Positions 38,791 to 49,079 of a stretch of DNA of 64,000 nt are shown piece by piece. Every line of letters begins with the position of its first letter. Position 1 is the first letter of the stretch. The position numbers and the translations under genes are program-made. The notes below the pieces were generated by a model. The model was not told where the DNA came from. It did not search any database and saw nothing but the letters and a program-made list of their open reading frames with translations. The stretch is taken from NCBI GenBank assembly GCA_039000515.1, contig JBCFYV010000574.1:1-64000 (forward strand), written 5' to 3'. Origin of the DNA: Timema cristinae. Taxonomy: Eukaryota; Arthropoda; Insecta; Phasmatodea; Timematidae.

Positions 38791-39540
38791 AATAGTAACC
38801 CAAACCCTCGAAAGATAATTATTGGGATCGAAAAAAAAAGGGGGAAAAAAATTTTTAATTTTGATAAATTTTCAAATTTTCTTTAAGGCCATTGAAAACT
38901 GAAACTTTAGGGACTGCATATATCTTTGTTAGAGCCAAAACTATGTTACAATAGGGATACGATTTGGTATCTGTGTTTCAAAAAAGGTCACCCGGGGTTT
39001 GTTTTTGCAATTTAGTTTTTAACCCCTAAAACTGGGGTTATTTTTCTGAAGGGAAAAAAAAAAAAAGAAATAAATCAATTTCCTCGGAATTTGCTAAAAC
39101 GATTTTGAATAAAATTTATGTCTAGACGCTGTTTAACAAATTTTAAAATTGACAGATGGAGTGGCCTTTAGACAAGTAGAACTTTACAAACTTTTTGGGC
39201 ATATCTCGGAGTGGTTTTGGGGCTTTTCACAAGTTAAAAGCTTTACAGCTTTGGTCAAAATCTCCGCAACAATTCTCGATATGAAATAACCCCTTATCCC
39301 TTTTTTAAAGTTGAAGTACTATTAAAGATTTTAATTTAAAAAAAGTTTGTTAAAATATTTTTATAAAACTAATAGTTTCTGAAATATAAAAAAACATTAC
39401 TTTTTTAATTTTCAACAAACCCCATTTATTATTAAATAAATTTTGCTCAAACAAATTTTTTCCCCAAAAAGACTCGACCCCCCTCCTCCCGCTTCAAGGT
39501 TTCCCATTTAACCACAGAGATTTTTCCGTTCCCGGACTGG
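38791..39540. other. AT-rich spacer, no gene seen
   Basis: No coding or repeat signal beyond A/T runs. It lies between the 56-bp repeat element and the promoter-like block. Confidence 0.5.
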
Positions 39541-39554
39541 GGGCGGCCCTGTCA

Positions 39555-39830
39555 TGTCATATGACGTCATGAGCTCCACGTAAAAGCTTCGGCGCAAACC
39601 CGGTTTGACGCTATGAAAGCTTCGGGACCGCCGGGGGGAAGCTTCTAGAATGTTCCCCGAATAGAACAGTCTGGGCTTGCTCTAGGGTTGTCCCATCGGT
39701 TCCCAAAGCCCCTGCGCCCTGTTCTTGTTCCTTTTCCCCCTCTGTTTCCTATGAATTCCCCTCTATCTGTCTCAGAGGGTTATAAATGGCCCTTTTTCAT
39801 CTGTTTTTGGGGTTTTCTCAAGATACCAAC
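39555..39830 (+). promoter_or_regulatory. promoter-like block with perfect heat-shock element
   Basis: GAAGCTTCTAGAATGTTC at 39638-39655 is four alternating GAA/TTC pentamers with perfect 2-bp spacing, the consensus binding array for heat-shock factor. A palindromic cAMP-response-type TGACGTCA lies at 39562-39569. A TATA-like TATAAATG lies at about 39781-39788, some 126 bp downstream of the heat-shock element. Further AAGCTTC half-sites lie near 39585 and 39618. The arrangement suits a stress-inducible promoter reading rightwards. No recognisable coding sequence follows before the 42-bp array, so it may drive a spliced gene, a non-coding RNA or a mobile element (for example as part of an LTR U3). 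Confidence 0.45.
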
Positions 39831-40375
39831 ATAGACCCCTAGGAGAGATAAACCCCCTGCCATCAGGGAGTATTGCAAGCCTGGATTTTAAAAAAATTTT
39901 CTTTTGAATTGTAATCATTATTTATTAAAAAATCTTCAAAATTTCATTTTGGATTTTTAAAAACTATATAATGATTTTTATTTAAATACCTTTGGTTTAC
40001 CTTTTAAAATTTGCGCTTTAAAGGGCCATTTTAAAATTATGTAATAAATTTGAAAGTTTTTGTGTTTCATAAAAATGTTTTTACCACTTGTTAGAAAAAC
40101 AAAACGTTTTATAACCTTTTTAAAATTTGTATAACAAGCTATAAATGTCAAAGGAAATATGTAACTTTTGTTTATTAATGTGTGTTTTATCTGTCACAGG
40201 ACTGGTTTACATCATGTAACAAGTTGGCTAAATTGTTCTTTCATTGGAACAGCATCCCTAAAAGGTTTTTTTTTCTCCTCCATATTCGATTACCAATCAA
40301 ATTAAATTGGTACTTAAAGTCCTGGCTTGTAATCCGAGCCAAGTTCCTATCACTGCCATATCTGTGAGTTCCCCA
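39831..40375. other. AT-rich DNA downstream of promoter-like block
   Basis: If the promoter at its left is real, this would be 5' leader or intron. An acceptor-like TGTTTTATCTGTCACAG ends at about 40199 on the plus strand and is followed by a short open stretch, but no domain is visible. Confidence 0.35.
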
Positions 40376-40787
40376 TTCGACAGGTCATGGTCATCTTGAA
40401 CACCAGTCAAATGGATATTCGACAGGTCATGGTCATCTTGAACACCAGTCAAATGGATATTCGACAGGTCATGGTCATCTTGAACACCAGTCAAAATGGA
40501 TATTCGACAGGTCATGGTCATCTTGAACACCAGTCAAATGGATAATTCGACAGGTCATGGTCATCTTGAACACCAGTCAAATGAATATTCGACAGGTCAT
40601 GGTCATCTTGAACACCAGTCAAATGGATATTCGACAGGTCATGGTCATCTTGAACACCAGTCAAATGGATATTCGACAGGTCATGGTCATCTTGAACACC
40701 AGTCAAATGGATATTCGACAGGTCATGGTCATCTTGAACACCAGTCAAATGGATTATTCGACAGGTCATGGTCATCTTGAACATTGT
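40376..40787. repeat. minisatellite, 42-bp unit, 10 copies
   Basis: Ten nearly identical copies with cores GGTCATGGTCATCTTGAACA and CCAGTCAAATGGATATTCGACA. The sequence is clean and copies differ by only one or two bases. The period is a multiple of three, so peptides such as GHGHLEHQSNGYST (plus) and LTGVQDDHDLSNIH (minus) are open on both strands. I take these as repeat translations, since no flanking coding context exists. Confidence 0.95.
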
Positions 40788-41515
40788 CTTTCAATATATT
40801 TTGCTATAGAGTGTAAACAGATCTTCACCTGCATAGTTCCACTATGGTGCAGCTTTATTATAGGGCCATAGTGTAAAGAGTCAAGGTAAGACTGCTACCT
40901 TATAGGGTGAGTAAGATGGATTGTTCCATTATAGTTTTATTTATGATGAAGCCGCTGGTTTCAATTTTAGTCTATGGCGGTTACTTTGTGTGTATTTGTT
41001 AATAATCGCTGACTATTTCTATTTGCTGACAACCACCCACACACATGGTGAGGAACTTATCAAACCTTCCACTTCCCTCACGAGATATTGGATTCCGTCT
41101 CAAATGCGCTTCACCACTTGATTACATTTCGCTTCCTTTTTTCCCCCTCACCCTCCTCTTCCTATTCTTCACACGGCCCCTTTGCTGGTAGCGCCCCTAG
41201 CGGTCATGCAGTGTAACTAAAGCGTCGTAGCCTCCCGGTCAGCGCAAGACAGATACACGACTCTTATAGGACACCCCGCTTGTGCTGGTTGAATATCCAC
41301 GTGTACTTTCTAAACACAACAGGACAGCCCACGTGCCCTTTATCACTCAACACAACTCGCAGTTGTTTATTGGTTACCACGTCTTACTACCCACTCCGGT
41401 TGTAATCATATTATCTAGAGGGTACGTTAATTTTTAAGGATGAATTAGGTGTAACTTAGAGGACTTGTACCCACATTTGCATGAAGAGGTAGTTTAAAAA
41501 CCACTCCGGGAAAAC
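40788..41515. other. clean intergenic DNA
   Basis: Balanced base composition with no coding signal. A 66-residue frame at 40921-41121 has no recognisable domain. A GTAGCGCCCCTAGCGGTCAT segment near 41187-41206 looks like part of a dispersed repeat, but I have no second copy in this window. Confidence 0.45.
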
Positions 41516-41518
41516 CTC

Positions 41519-41592
41519 CAACCGGGATCCGAATCCCGATATTTCCAACATCGTCAGTCTATTGTGAGATATCTGGGTGGTGACACACACAA
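41519..41592 (-). mobile_element. tRNA-derived SINE fragment (copy 2)
   Basis: The minus strand carries ATCTCAC, GACTGACGATG and a B-box-like GGGATTCGGATCCCGG in the same order and spacing as the element at 25160-25250. The A-box end is less well preserved. The two copies are diverged, so the family is old or active at a low level. Confidence 0.45.
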
Positions 41593-41600
41593 GCATACTG

Positions 41601-41680
41601 GTGGCTGTGTGGTTTATGGCGCTAAGCGCTAATTACGAGGTCAACGCTCGCCAATACGTCACGAGTTGAAGCGCAGCTGG
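41601..41680 (+). mobile_element. tRNA-like SINE head, opposite strand
   Basis: On the plus strand, GGTGGCTGTGTGGTTTATGG resembles a polymerase III A box, and a GTCACGAGTTGAAGC block about 50 bp later takes the B-box position. It starts within 10 bp of a minus-strand SINE fragment, giving a divergent pair. It is probably a decayed SINE rather than a tRNA gene, as no cloverleaf pairing is evident. Confidence 0.38.
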
Positions 41681-42584
41681 GTCCATTTTGGGGGATGGAG
41701 GGTTAAATGGGGCAATCACTTCACTAGATCACAAATAATGTCATAAAAAATTTAGGTCAAATGGAAGTAGAATCTAAACATAAATCACAGAACAAGTATC
41801 GAACGCATAGACTACATTTACGACCTTAATATTCAAAAAATGTGCACTACGATAACTTTAACTGCCCTTAAATTTTCCATTTAATAAAAGCAAGAAATTA
41901 AGAGCTTCAATACATTGTAGACCGTAACCGGATACGATTTTATACTCATTTGAAAACTGTAATTATATCACTTATAAAGGGCAAATTCATCGAAATAGTT
42001 GTAGAGCTGACAATTGTAAATTGTTATTAATGAATCAAAGGGTAGTGTACGTATTTAATATATTTATAAATGATTATTTAAGATAAATACCTACATAACT
42101 AACATTGTCATTCACAGACCTTAGTTTATTCGACACATTCATCAAAAATAACTCCAAAAATATTATATAGGTATTTAATATAAAATGTTTTTACACTGTT
42201 GTGCCCCCCCAACCCCTCTCTACCCGGAACTAATTCTGAGCACATGGCCCCTACCCCCAAAGTAGGTTCTGGGGCCGCACACCTTTATCTAGATAATACT
42301 TACAGCTCGTAAGATATGCGAAACAAAATAACACATGTTATATTATGTGAATACCCAAACCCTATTTCCCAAAGCTCTATAACTTGGACAACACTCAGCG
42401 CCATTTTGTTTGTAATGTCACGCAGGGCCTGGATACAAATCTTTTGTCTCCGTTTGCCCTTTGGATAAACCACCCTTAATTTTAGGGTTTGAATAGATAA
42501 TTCAAAAAACTATTCGGGGGAACCTTATAAAAACCCTAGTTATAAAGTTTTAGCCTGATGTGTAAAATAGTTTGGGCTCCAATA
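41681..42584. other. clean intergenic DNA, no gene seen
   Basis: AT-rich with balanced quality. No open frame of interest, RNA or repeat structure was recognised up to the microsatellite at its right end. Confidence 0.5.

Positions 42585-42627
<43 letters not shown>
42585..42627. repeat. microsatellite (ACAG)n
   Basis: About ten uninterrupted copies of ACAG. It lies about 50 bp before the 2.2-kb 24-bp array. A reverse-complement TGTC run occurs at 45679-45697. Confidence 0.97.
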
Positions 42628-42674
42628 TACTGACTGCATTGCAATAGCAAGCAATGGACCTCTCTTCCGTGACT

Positions 42675-44912
42675 ATAGACTTGTTGGCGAGTGTCCTTGT
42701 ATTCTTGTTGGCAAGTGTCCTTGTGTCCTTGTTGGCGAGTGTCCTTGTGTGCTTGTTGGCAAGTGTCCTTGTATTCTTGTTGGCAAGTGTCCTTGTGTCC
42801 TTGTTGGCGAGTGTCCTTGTGTCCTTGTTGGCAAGTGTCCTTGTGTGCTTGTTGGCAAGTGTCCTTGTGTGCTTGTTGGTAAGTGTCCCTTTTGTCCTTG
42901 TTTGCGAGTGTCCTTGTGTCCTTGTTGGCAAGTGTCCTTGTATTCTTGTTGGCGAGTGTCCTTGTGTGCTTGTTGGTAAGTGTCCTTGTGTCCTTGTTGG
43001 CAAGTGTCCTTTTGTCCTTGTTGGCAAGTGTCCTTGTATTCTTGTTGGCGAGTGTCCTTGTGTGCTTGTTGGTAAGTGTCCTTGTGTCCTTGTTGACAAG
43101 TGTCCTTGTGTGCTTGTTGGCAAGTGTCCTTGTGTGCTTGTTGGTAAGTGTCCTTGTGTCCTTGTTGGCGAGTGTCCTTGTGTCCTTGTTGGCAAGTGTC
43201 CTTGTGTGCTTGTTGGCTAGTGTCCTTGTGTCTTGTTTGCGAGTGTCCTTGTGTCCTTGTTGGCAAGTGTCCTTGTGTCCTTGTTGGCAAGTGTCCTTGT
43301 ATTCTTGTTGGCGAGTGTCCTTGTGTGCTTGTTGGTAAGTGTCCTTGTGTCCTTGTTGGCAAGTGTCCTTGTGTGCTTGTTGGCAAGTGTCCTTGTGTCC
43401 TTGTTGGCAAGTGTCCTTGTGTGCTTGTTGGCAAGTGTCCTTGTATTCTTGTTGGTAAGTGTCCTTGTGTCCTTGTTGTCAAGTGTCCTTGTATTCTTGT
43501 TGGCAAGTGTCCTTGTGTGCTTGTTGGTAAGTGTCCTTGTGGTCCTTGTTGGGCGAAGGGGTCTTGTGTGCTTGTTGGCAAGTGTCCTTGTGTCCTTGTT
43601 GGCAAGTGTCCTTGTGTCCTTGTTGGCGAGTGTCCTTGTGTGCTTGTTGGTAAGTGTCCTTGTGTCCTTGTTGGCAAGTGTCCTTGTGTGCTTGTTGGCA
43701 AGTGTCCTTGTGTCCTTGTTGGCAAGTGTCCTTGTGTGCTTGTTGGCAAGTGTCCTTGTATTCTTGTTGGCAAGTGTCCTTGTGTGCTTGTTGGTAAGTG
43801 TCCTTGTGTCCTTGTTGGTAAGTGTCCTTGTGTGCATTGTTGGCAAGTGTCCTTGTATCTTGTTGGCAAGTGTCCTTGTGTGCTTGTTGGCAAGTGTCCT
43901 TGTGTCCTTGTTGGCAAGTGTCCTTGTGTTTCTTGTTGGCAAGTGTCCTTGTATTCTTGTTGGCAAGTGTCCTTGTGTGCTTGTTGGCAAGTGTCCTTGT
44001 GTGCTTGTTGGCAAGTGTCCTTGTGTGCTTGTTGGTAAGTGTCCTTGTGTGCTTGTTGGCAAGTGTCCTTGTTGGAAGTGTCCTTGTGTCCTTGTTGGCA
44101 AGTGTCCTTGTATTCTTGTTGGCAAGTGTCCTTGTGTGCTTGTTGGCTAGTGTCCTTGTGTCCTTGTTTGCGAGTGTCCTTGTGTCCTTGTTGGCAAGTG
44201 TCCTTGTGTCCTTGTTGGTAAGTGTCCTTGTGTGCTTGTTGGCAAGTGTCCTTGTATTCTTGTTGGCAAGTGTCCTTGTGTGCTTGTTGGTAAGTGTCCT
44301 TGTGTCCTTGTTGGCGAGTGTCCTTGTGTCCTTGTTGGCAAGTGTCCTTTGTGTGCTTGTTGGTAAGTGTCCTTGTGTCCTTGTTGGCAGTGTCCTTGTG
44401 TCCTTGTTGGCAAGTGTCCTTGTATTCTTGTTGGCAAGTGTCCTTGTGTGCTTGTTGGCTAGTGTCCTTGTGTCCTTGTTTGCGAGTGTCCTTGTGTCCT
44501 TGTTGGCAAGTGTCCTTGTGTCCTTGTTGGCAAGTGTCCTTGTGTGCTTGTTGGCAAGTGTCCTTGTATTCTTGTTGGCAAGTGTCCTTGTGTGCTTGTT
44601 GGTAAGTGTCCTTGTGTCCTTGTTGGCGAGAGTCCTTGTGTCCTTGTTGGCAAGTGTCCTTGTGTGCTTGTTGGTAAGTGTCCTTGTGTGCTTGTTGGTA
44701 AGTGTCCTTGTGTCCTTGTTGGCGAGTGTCCTTGTGTCCTTGTTGGCAAGTGTCCTTGTGTGCTTGTTGGCAAGTGCCCTTTGTATTCTTGTTGGCAAGT
44801 GTCCTTGTGTGCTTGTTGGTAAGTGTCCTTGTGTCCTTGTTGGCGAGTGTCCTTGTGTCTTTGTTGGCAAGTGTCCTTGTGTCCTTGTTGGCAAGTGTCC
44901 TTGTGTCCTTGT
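42675..44912. repeat. minisatellite, 24-bp unit, ~93 copies, higher-order structure
   Basis: The largest array in the window. Every unit keeps AGTGTCCTTGT and varies at two points: the following GTCC/GTGC/ATTC and the GGCA/GGCG/GGTA/GGCT step after TTGTT. Distinctive neighbouring variants (a GGCTAG unit followed by a TTTGCGAG unit) recur at 43215, 44145 and 44457, spaced by multiples of about 312 bp, that is 13 units. The 24-bp period keeps frames open on both strands for up to 471 codons, coding for 8-residue repeats such as LASVLVSL (plus) and [14 protein letters not shown] (minus). These are artefacts of the period unless transcription is shown. Confidence 0.96.
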
Positions 44913-46165
44913 TCCACTCCGCGAAAGAGAGCTATCTTCAGCGACAGCGCCTCCACAAAATCTCTAGACAATTCATCTCCTGCTCACCTCCAGATCTCAT
45001 GACATTACTTCCCCTTCAAGCTCTGCAATACCAACACACACCGGCTCCAAGAACATATACCACAGGTGGGCCTCAACTTCACAAACCTCACGACCACTCA
45101 CAAATATATTCTGACAAAACAAACAGTTAAAATGTAAGTTGAAACAAACGACTTCTTTTCTTAGCGCCGCAACTTACTACCCGTCTGTGCTGCGGCCTCA
45201 ATAAAGAGGGATTCCCAGACGTTTCTAACACGTCTCAGTGCTTTAATAGGTGGGCACCTTAAGGTGAGAGTTAAGGGGACGCGAGAAAAAGATCCAATTT
45301 TTTTCCTTTTTTTGATTTCAAATATTTTTATTTATTAAAATAAATCAAATATTTGTCCAGAGAAACCTTGAGTTCGATCTTCTTGCTATGTTGATATCAA
45401 CTGTTCCTGAATATTTGTTAGATGACAAACTTTTTAAATGAAGAGGAAAAGTTCTCATCAATTTCTAGGACATCCTCGACAGACATCCCCCCTTAAGATC
45501 AGTAAAAAGAAAATATTACAACTTTTTCACTGACTCATAACTTACAACTTTGCTTCATACTCAGGAAATTCGGGGACTAAATCGCCCGAGAGGTTAATTT
45601 GTTGCGAACGTAGCATAGATGAAATATACAATGTTAGTTGCAGAGGAGATTTGGATAGGTTGATAGTTAAAAACGATTTGTCTGTCTGTCTGTCTGTGCT
45701 GACATTTCGCGTGGACATCCGTTTAACATAGGATGTTTAAGATATAATTTTACCTTTTTGTTTTAAGCTTGTGCTTGAAAAAGTACTATTTGGGACCTTT
45801 ATCTCAACTTGTGCTTGTCATATTTTCATAGGAGCAGCTTTGAAAGGTTCCTAAGTATAGATGCGTGATATAAAACATATCCCGTGTGAATGACGGTAAT
45901 TAACTGGTCATTATTAAAAGTGTTAAGCAATATAGGTACTCTATCAGCAAATTGGTCCCAAACACCCAACATATTTTGTCCCCAAGCATCTAACCAAGGC
46001 CCACTAAATGTTTTACAGTCTTAACAATGGGAGAGCAGAAATAAAATAAACGATAGTTATTAGTAAGAGATTTTCAGTAGAGAGTAATCACATTGGTAAA
46101 ATGTGTTCACCGTAACTCTGGTCTTTTGTGACAGTTCAAGCATTACTAAAAAATAGTTCCATACT
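44913..46165. other. clean intergenic DNA with dispersed-repeat pieces
   Basis: Contains the dispersed repeat at 45361-45490 and a (TGTC)n microsatellite at 45679-45697, which is followed by a CATTTCGCGTGGA block of the kind that accompanies such runs in insect repeats. A plus-strand frame leaving the 24-bp array to 45130 has no recognisable domain. No gene is supported. Confidence 0.45.
45361..45490. repeat. dispersed repeat, copy 1 (partner 57771-57915)
   Basis: Shares AGAAACCTTGAGTT, TTAGATGACAAACTTTTTAA followed by ATGAA, an AAAAAGTT/AAAAGTT-TCAT block and a CCTCGACAGA block with 57771-57915, in the same order and orientation. The partner has an insertion of about 20 bp. The class is unknown. 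Confidence 0.75.
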
Positions 46166-46168
46166 CAC

Positions 46169-46246
46169 CTTCTTTGCGCGTAGGTTCTCTCTCTTGGGCT
46201 AGTCGAGCCCATTTCAGAGCTTGTCAAAATGTTGGGAAAACATTTG
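46169..46246 (-). CDS. putative 78-bp exon of an unknown gene
   Basis: On the minus strand the block is bounded by a good acceptor, TTCATCTGTGCAG, and a consensus donor, AAG|GTGAGTAT. It is 78 bp, exactly 26 codons, and is open in one of the three frames. That frame is the one set by the putative upstream exon at 46794-46937, which ends two bases into a codon. The peptide includes KCFPNILTSSEMGSTSPRER. I recognise no family and cannot find the next exon. A chance arrangement is possible, but agreement of two splice sites and the phase is mildly supportive. Confidence 0.3.
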
Positions 46247-46793
46247 CTGCACAGATGAACGTGGAACTACATTCTAGTTACATTTCTATTGTCACAAAAC
46301 GCCACAGTTATCATGATTTTACTATGGTCTATAGACTATAGACTATGCTTTACTCTGAGTCTAGAACCCACGGAATGATCTACAAACATGCCACGAATTC
46401 GTCCCAATCATCCTGTTCTGTAGATTTGATAATTTTAATCGTAATTGGTCATCAAATTAACATTGGAGCGTTCAGAATTAAACAGGTCAAGACTAATCAC
46501 GTGGTTAATTTATCTGACTAGCTGCTTGGGATGAATGCCGGTGCATCTTTAACTACTTGTTTATAGCCTTTATAGCCTTTGAGAACATATCCTTGTATTA
46601 TTTGGTAGTTTATGGGTTTTTTTTATAAACTGAATCGTTCAAACTTTCTGTTCAGTCGTGACAAAATATTTTAATGGATGATTTTGAGACACAAAAAGGT
46701 ACAGTCACATACAGTCGCAAGGGTCTGATGTCACGTCCAGCGGATATCAGTGTACTTGTAATTTGTGGTAATTAGCTGCAACTCGTCCAATAC

Positions 46794-46937
46794 CTCCTGA
46801 GTGTTGGAGCACTGTTAGCGAGATTAGTGAATCTAATGCTTCTCGCTTCATATAAATCTTTCCCATCTTTGTCAAAGAAATAAAACTCCAAAGTATTGTT
46901 TCCCCTTTGCTTTAAAAACGATAGGTCGTATAAAACC
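46794..46937 (-). CDS. putative 144-bp exon upstream of 46169-46246
   Basis: On the minus strand a T-rich tract (TTTGTTCTTTGTTTGTT) precedes an AG acceptor. The exon is open and codes for a natural-looking peptide including NNTLEFYFFDKDGKDLYEAR and SIRFTNLANSAPTLR. It ends at a weak donor, GAG|GTATTG. The resulting phase matches the next candidate exon. The same DNA is partly open on the plus strand, so the strand is not certain. Function unknown. Confidence 0.28.
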
Positions 46938-47171
46938 CTTTCGATAACAAACAAAGAACAAATTCAACCCGTAAAACTTTCCTATAAAAAACCGGTCAAT
47001 GAAAGTGTGATTGAGGTTTTTTTTGAAGATGGAGAATTTTTCCAAGGGGTCGAGGGGGGTATTGCTCACTTTGACGAACTGACAGGAGAACTGAAAGGGG
47101 CATTTCCCGGGATCAGAAAAGCGGCAGGGCCAACATTTCCCTTTCTGGAACATTCTCAAAATTTGTACTAG
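46896..47171 (+). CDS. alternative plus-strand open frame, unknown
   Basis: A 91-codon frame from a TTG codon to a TAG, with an acidic, natural-looking middle that includes VNESVIEVFFEDGEFFQGVE. There is no ATG at its left end, so if coding it would be an exon. It conflicts with the minus-strand exon at 46794-46937 over about 40 bp. The right part lies where base-call noise begins. I recognise no family. Confidence 0.2.
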   Translation: MFPLCFKNDRSYKTLSITNKEQIQPVKLSYKKPVNESVIEVFFEDGEFFQGVEGGIAHFDELTGELKGAFPGIRKAAGPTFPFLEHSQNLY

Positions 47172-47189
47172 GTTTCTCCCTCAGTTTTT

Positions 47190-47442
47190 TTATATTTTTG
47201 AGGGAGGGAACCGGGGGGAAAAGGACAGTGTTTTAATGGAGGGAAACGAGGAAGGTTTTGTGTTTTAGATGGGGGGAACAAGAGGAAAGGACATGTTTTA
47301 GATGGAGGAACCCGGGGAAAAAGGAAGTTTTTTTAAGGGGGAGGGAACCGGGGAAAAGGACAGTGTTTTTGATGGGGGAACAAAGGAAAGGACAGTGTTT
47401 TGGGGGGAAAAACAGAGGAAAGGACAGTTTTTTTAGTGGAGG
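47190..47442. repeat. 34-bp minisatellite, left part
   Basis: About seven noisy copies of a 34-bp unit with cores GATGGAGGGAACACGAGGAA and AGGACAGTGTTTTA. The array stops in mid-unit at the first base of an LTR and resumes in the matching phase after the second LTR at 54677. The two blocks were therefore one array before the retrotransposon inserted. Confidence 0.9.
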
Positions 47443-48680
47443 TGTGACGTTGTCCAGACATAATGAAAACATAAACGATCTGGCTCACCTGATCGGTCCC
47501 TTTGCTGGGCTGGATCTCGACTTCTGAAACACGCGCATAAACCCACTCAAAATCACGGGCTTACTGACGCCGTGGCTCGAGGCCCGATTGAGAAAGACTG
47601 GACAATTGAAAATAAAGATCCTCCCCCGTATGCCCCGAGGGTTGTGTTCGGTAAAAACAAGACTCTCCCCGGGCGCGTGATTTAAATTATCAGGGAAATA
47701 ATCAAAACTCTGTCGAAAAAACGTACACCCTCTCCTTCGTCCCAGTGTGATTCCCCCCGTTTGGAACACGTGTTGACTTTGTACGATATAACGGTGGACT
47801 GTGTTTTGATGTCACTCATTTTCTGCACCGATTAGGTGGACACTTGTTTTAGATTTAGACGTAGGTCGTTGTTCGACGTTTTCTAAATTATTTTTTGGGT
47901 TAAATTTTTTAAAAATTTAAGTTTCAACTTTAAATTAAATCATGATTTAATAGCAAATTTTTCTCTAGACTGCAGGATTTGCTGTCACCATTATGGTTTA
48001 TCGCTGCTTTTTTCTTTGTACTTAACTTTTTGTTCCGCCTCACGGAGGGGTTTGGAAAATTTAGCGGGCGCCATTTTGGGGGCGCAATTGAATTTTAGTG
48101 TCGCCATCTTGGGGCGAAATTATTTCTTTTTAACGTGAAACTTTTTTAAAAAAAATTTTGTTCTGCTTGCTAAAAGTTAAAGATTTTTTTCGTTGTGATT
48201 TTTTTTTTAAATTGTTACTCAACTGGGGGGCGGAGCCCGTCCCCGACATTGGTCATTAAAATAATAATAATGACGAACTAATTTGATTGGGATTATTGTA
48301 ATGGTTGGGTTTTGGGAAAAATCATTTTCTCTGTCCCCCTTACAATGCATCTTTAAAAACTCATACTTATGTAAAATTTAGTGTGGCATGCCAGGTCGTG
48401 TAGACCTTAATTTACTTGTATTAATTTCCCTCTGGTTGCGCCTTCTGCGGGGGTAAAATTTAATTATACTACGTTGGTTTTAATCATTCTGTTTTCTCTT
48501 AACACTTGGGGGTTTTTGCCCCTTTATTTATTGTTTATTGGCCCCTTTTTGGCCTCACTCGTTTTCCTAGATGCCTCCCTTGTATTTTGCTAGTTGTTTG
48601 TAGAATAAAAAAACTCTCTTGTAATTACTACCTTTTATTTATTGTAATTTGATCCTATCAAATTATGAGGGGGGGTTACA
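47443..48680 (+). repeat. 5' LTR of the Gypsy element
   Basis: Starts TGTGACGTTGT and ends GGGGTTACA, the usual TG...CA ends. Its whole length matches 53429-54676 in order, including CAGACATAATGAAAA near the start and ATAATAATAATGA-type runs inside. Two copies of a GCGCCATCTTGGGGCG-like motif lie at 48067-48118. A polyadenylation signal AATAAA lies at 48604-48609. I could not fix a primer-binding site: no TGG-starting match is adjacent to the LTR end. Confidence 0.9.
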
Positions 48681-49079
48681 AGAGAGAACGCGCACTTGTC
48701 CGCAGATTTTGGGGGGGCACTTAAAGGATATTGGGTATAGTTGGGAGAGAAAATAGGGCCCCGCTGTCTGCGTATTTTTGGGATGATTGATAATTGTACT
48801 ATTCTTGTTTGTTTTTTCATGCTCCGTGACCATGGAGACCCCCTGCGACTGCCATGTCCAACTTTGACCACATCTAAGACTGTGTCTACCGCCTGGCCGG
48901 GACGAGTTGACAGCTGACTGACTTCGGGGGCGTCTCCTTCCTCCAATGCTACTGGGGTGACCAGATCAAAGCTATGGGGGATTCGGGGTGGGAGGTGAGA
49001 CGACTCGGTATGGACGGATTGGGGAGGGGAATCCACCCCCTTTGGGCCCCTACCCTCCTCCCCCCCCCCCTTCATAGTT

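Noticed and set aside
43479..44894. Long open reading frames of 414-471 codons on the minus strand
   Set aside because: They are translations of the 24-bp repeat. Overlapping frames on the other strand are equally open, and no start, splice or domain context exists.
48681..48725. Primer-binding site right after the 5' LTR
   Set aside because: No TGG-starting sequence adjoins the LTR end; the nearest TGG lies about 27 bp away in a G run, so I did not assign one.
48635..49075. Minus-strand frame of 146 codons
   Set aside because: Spans the end of the 5' LTR and the leader of the Gypsy element in antisense. No domain is seen.
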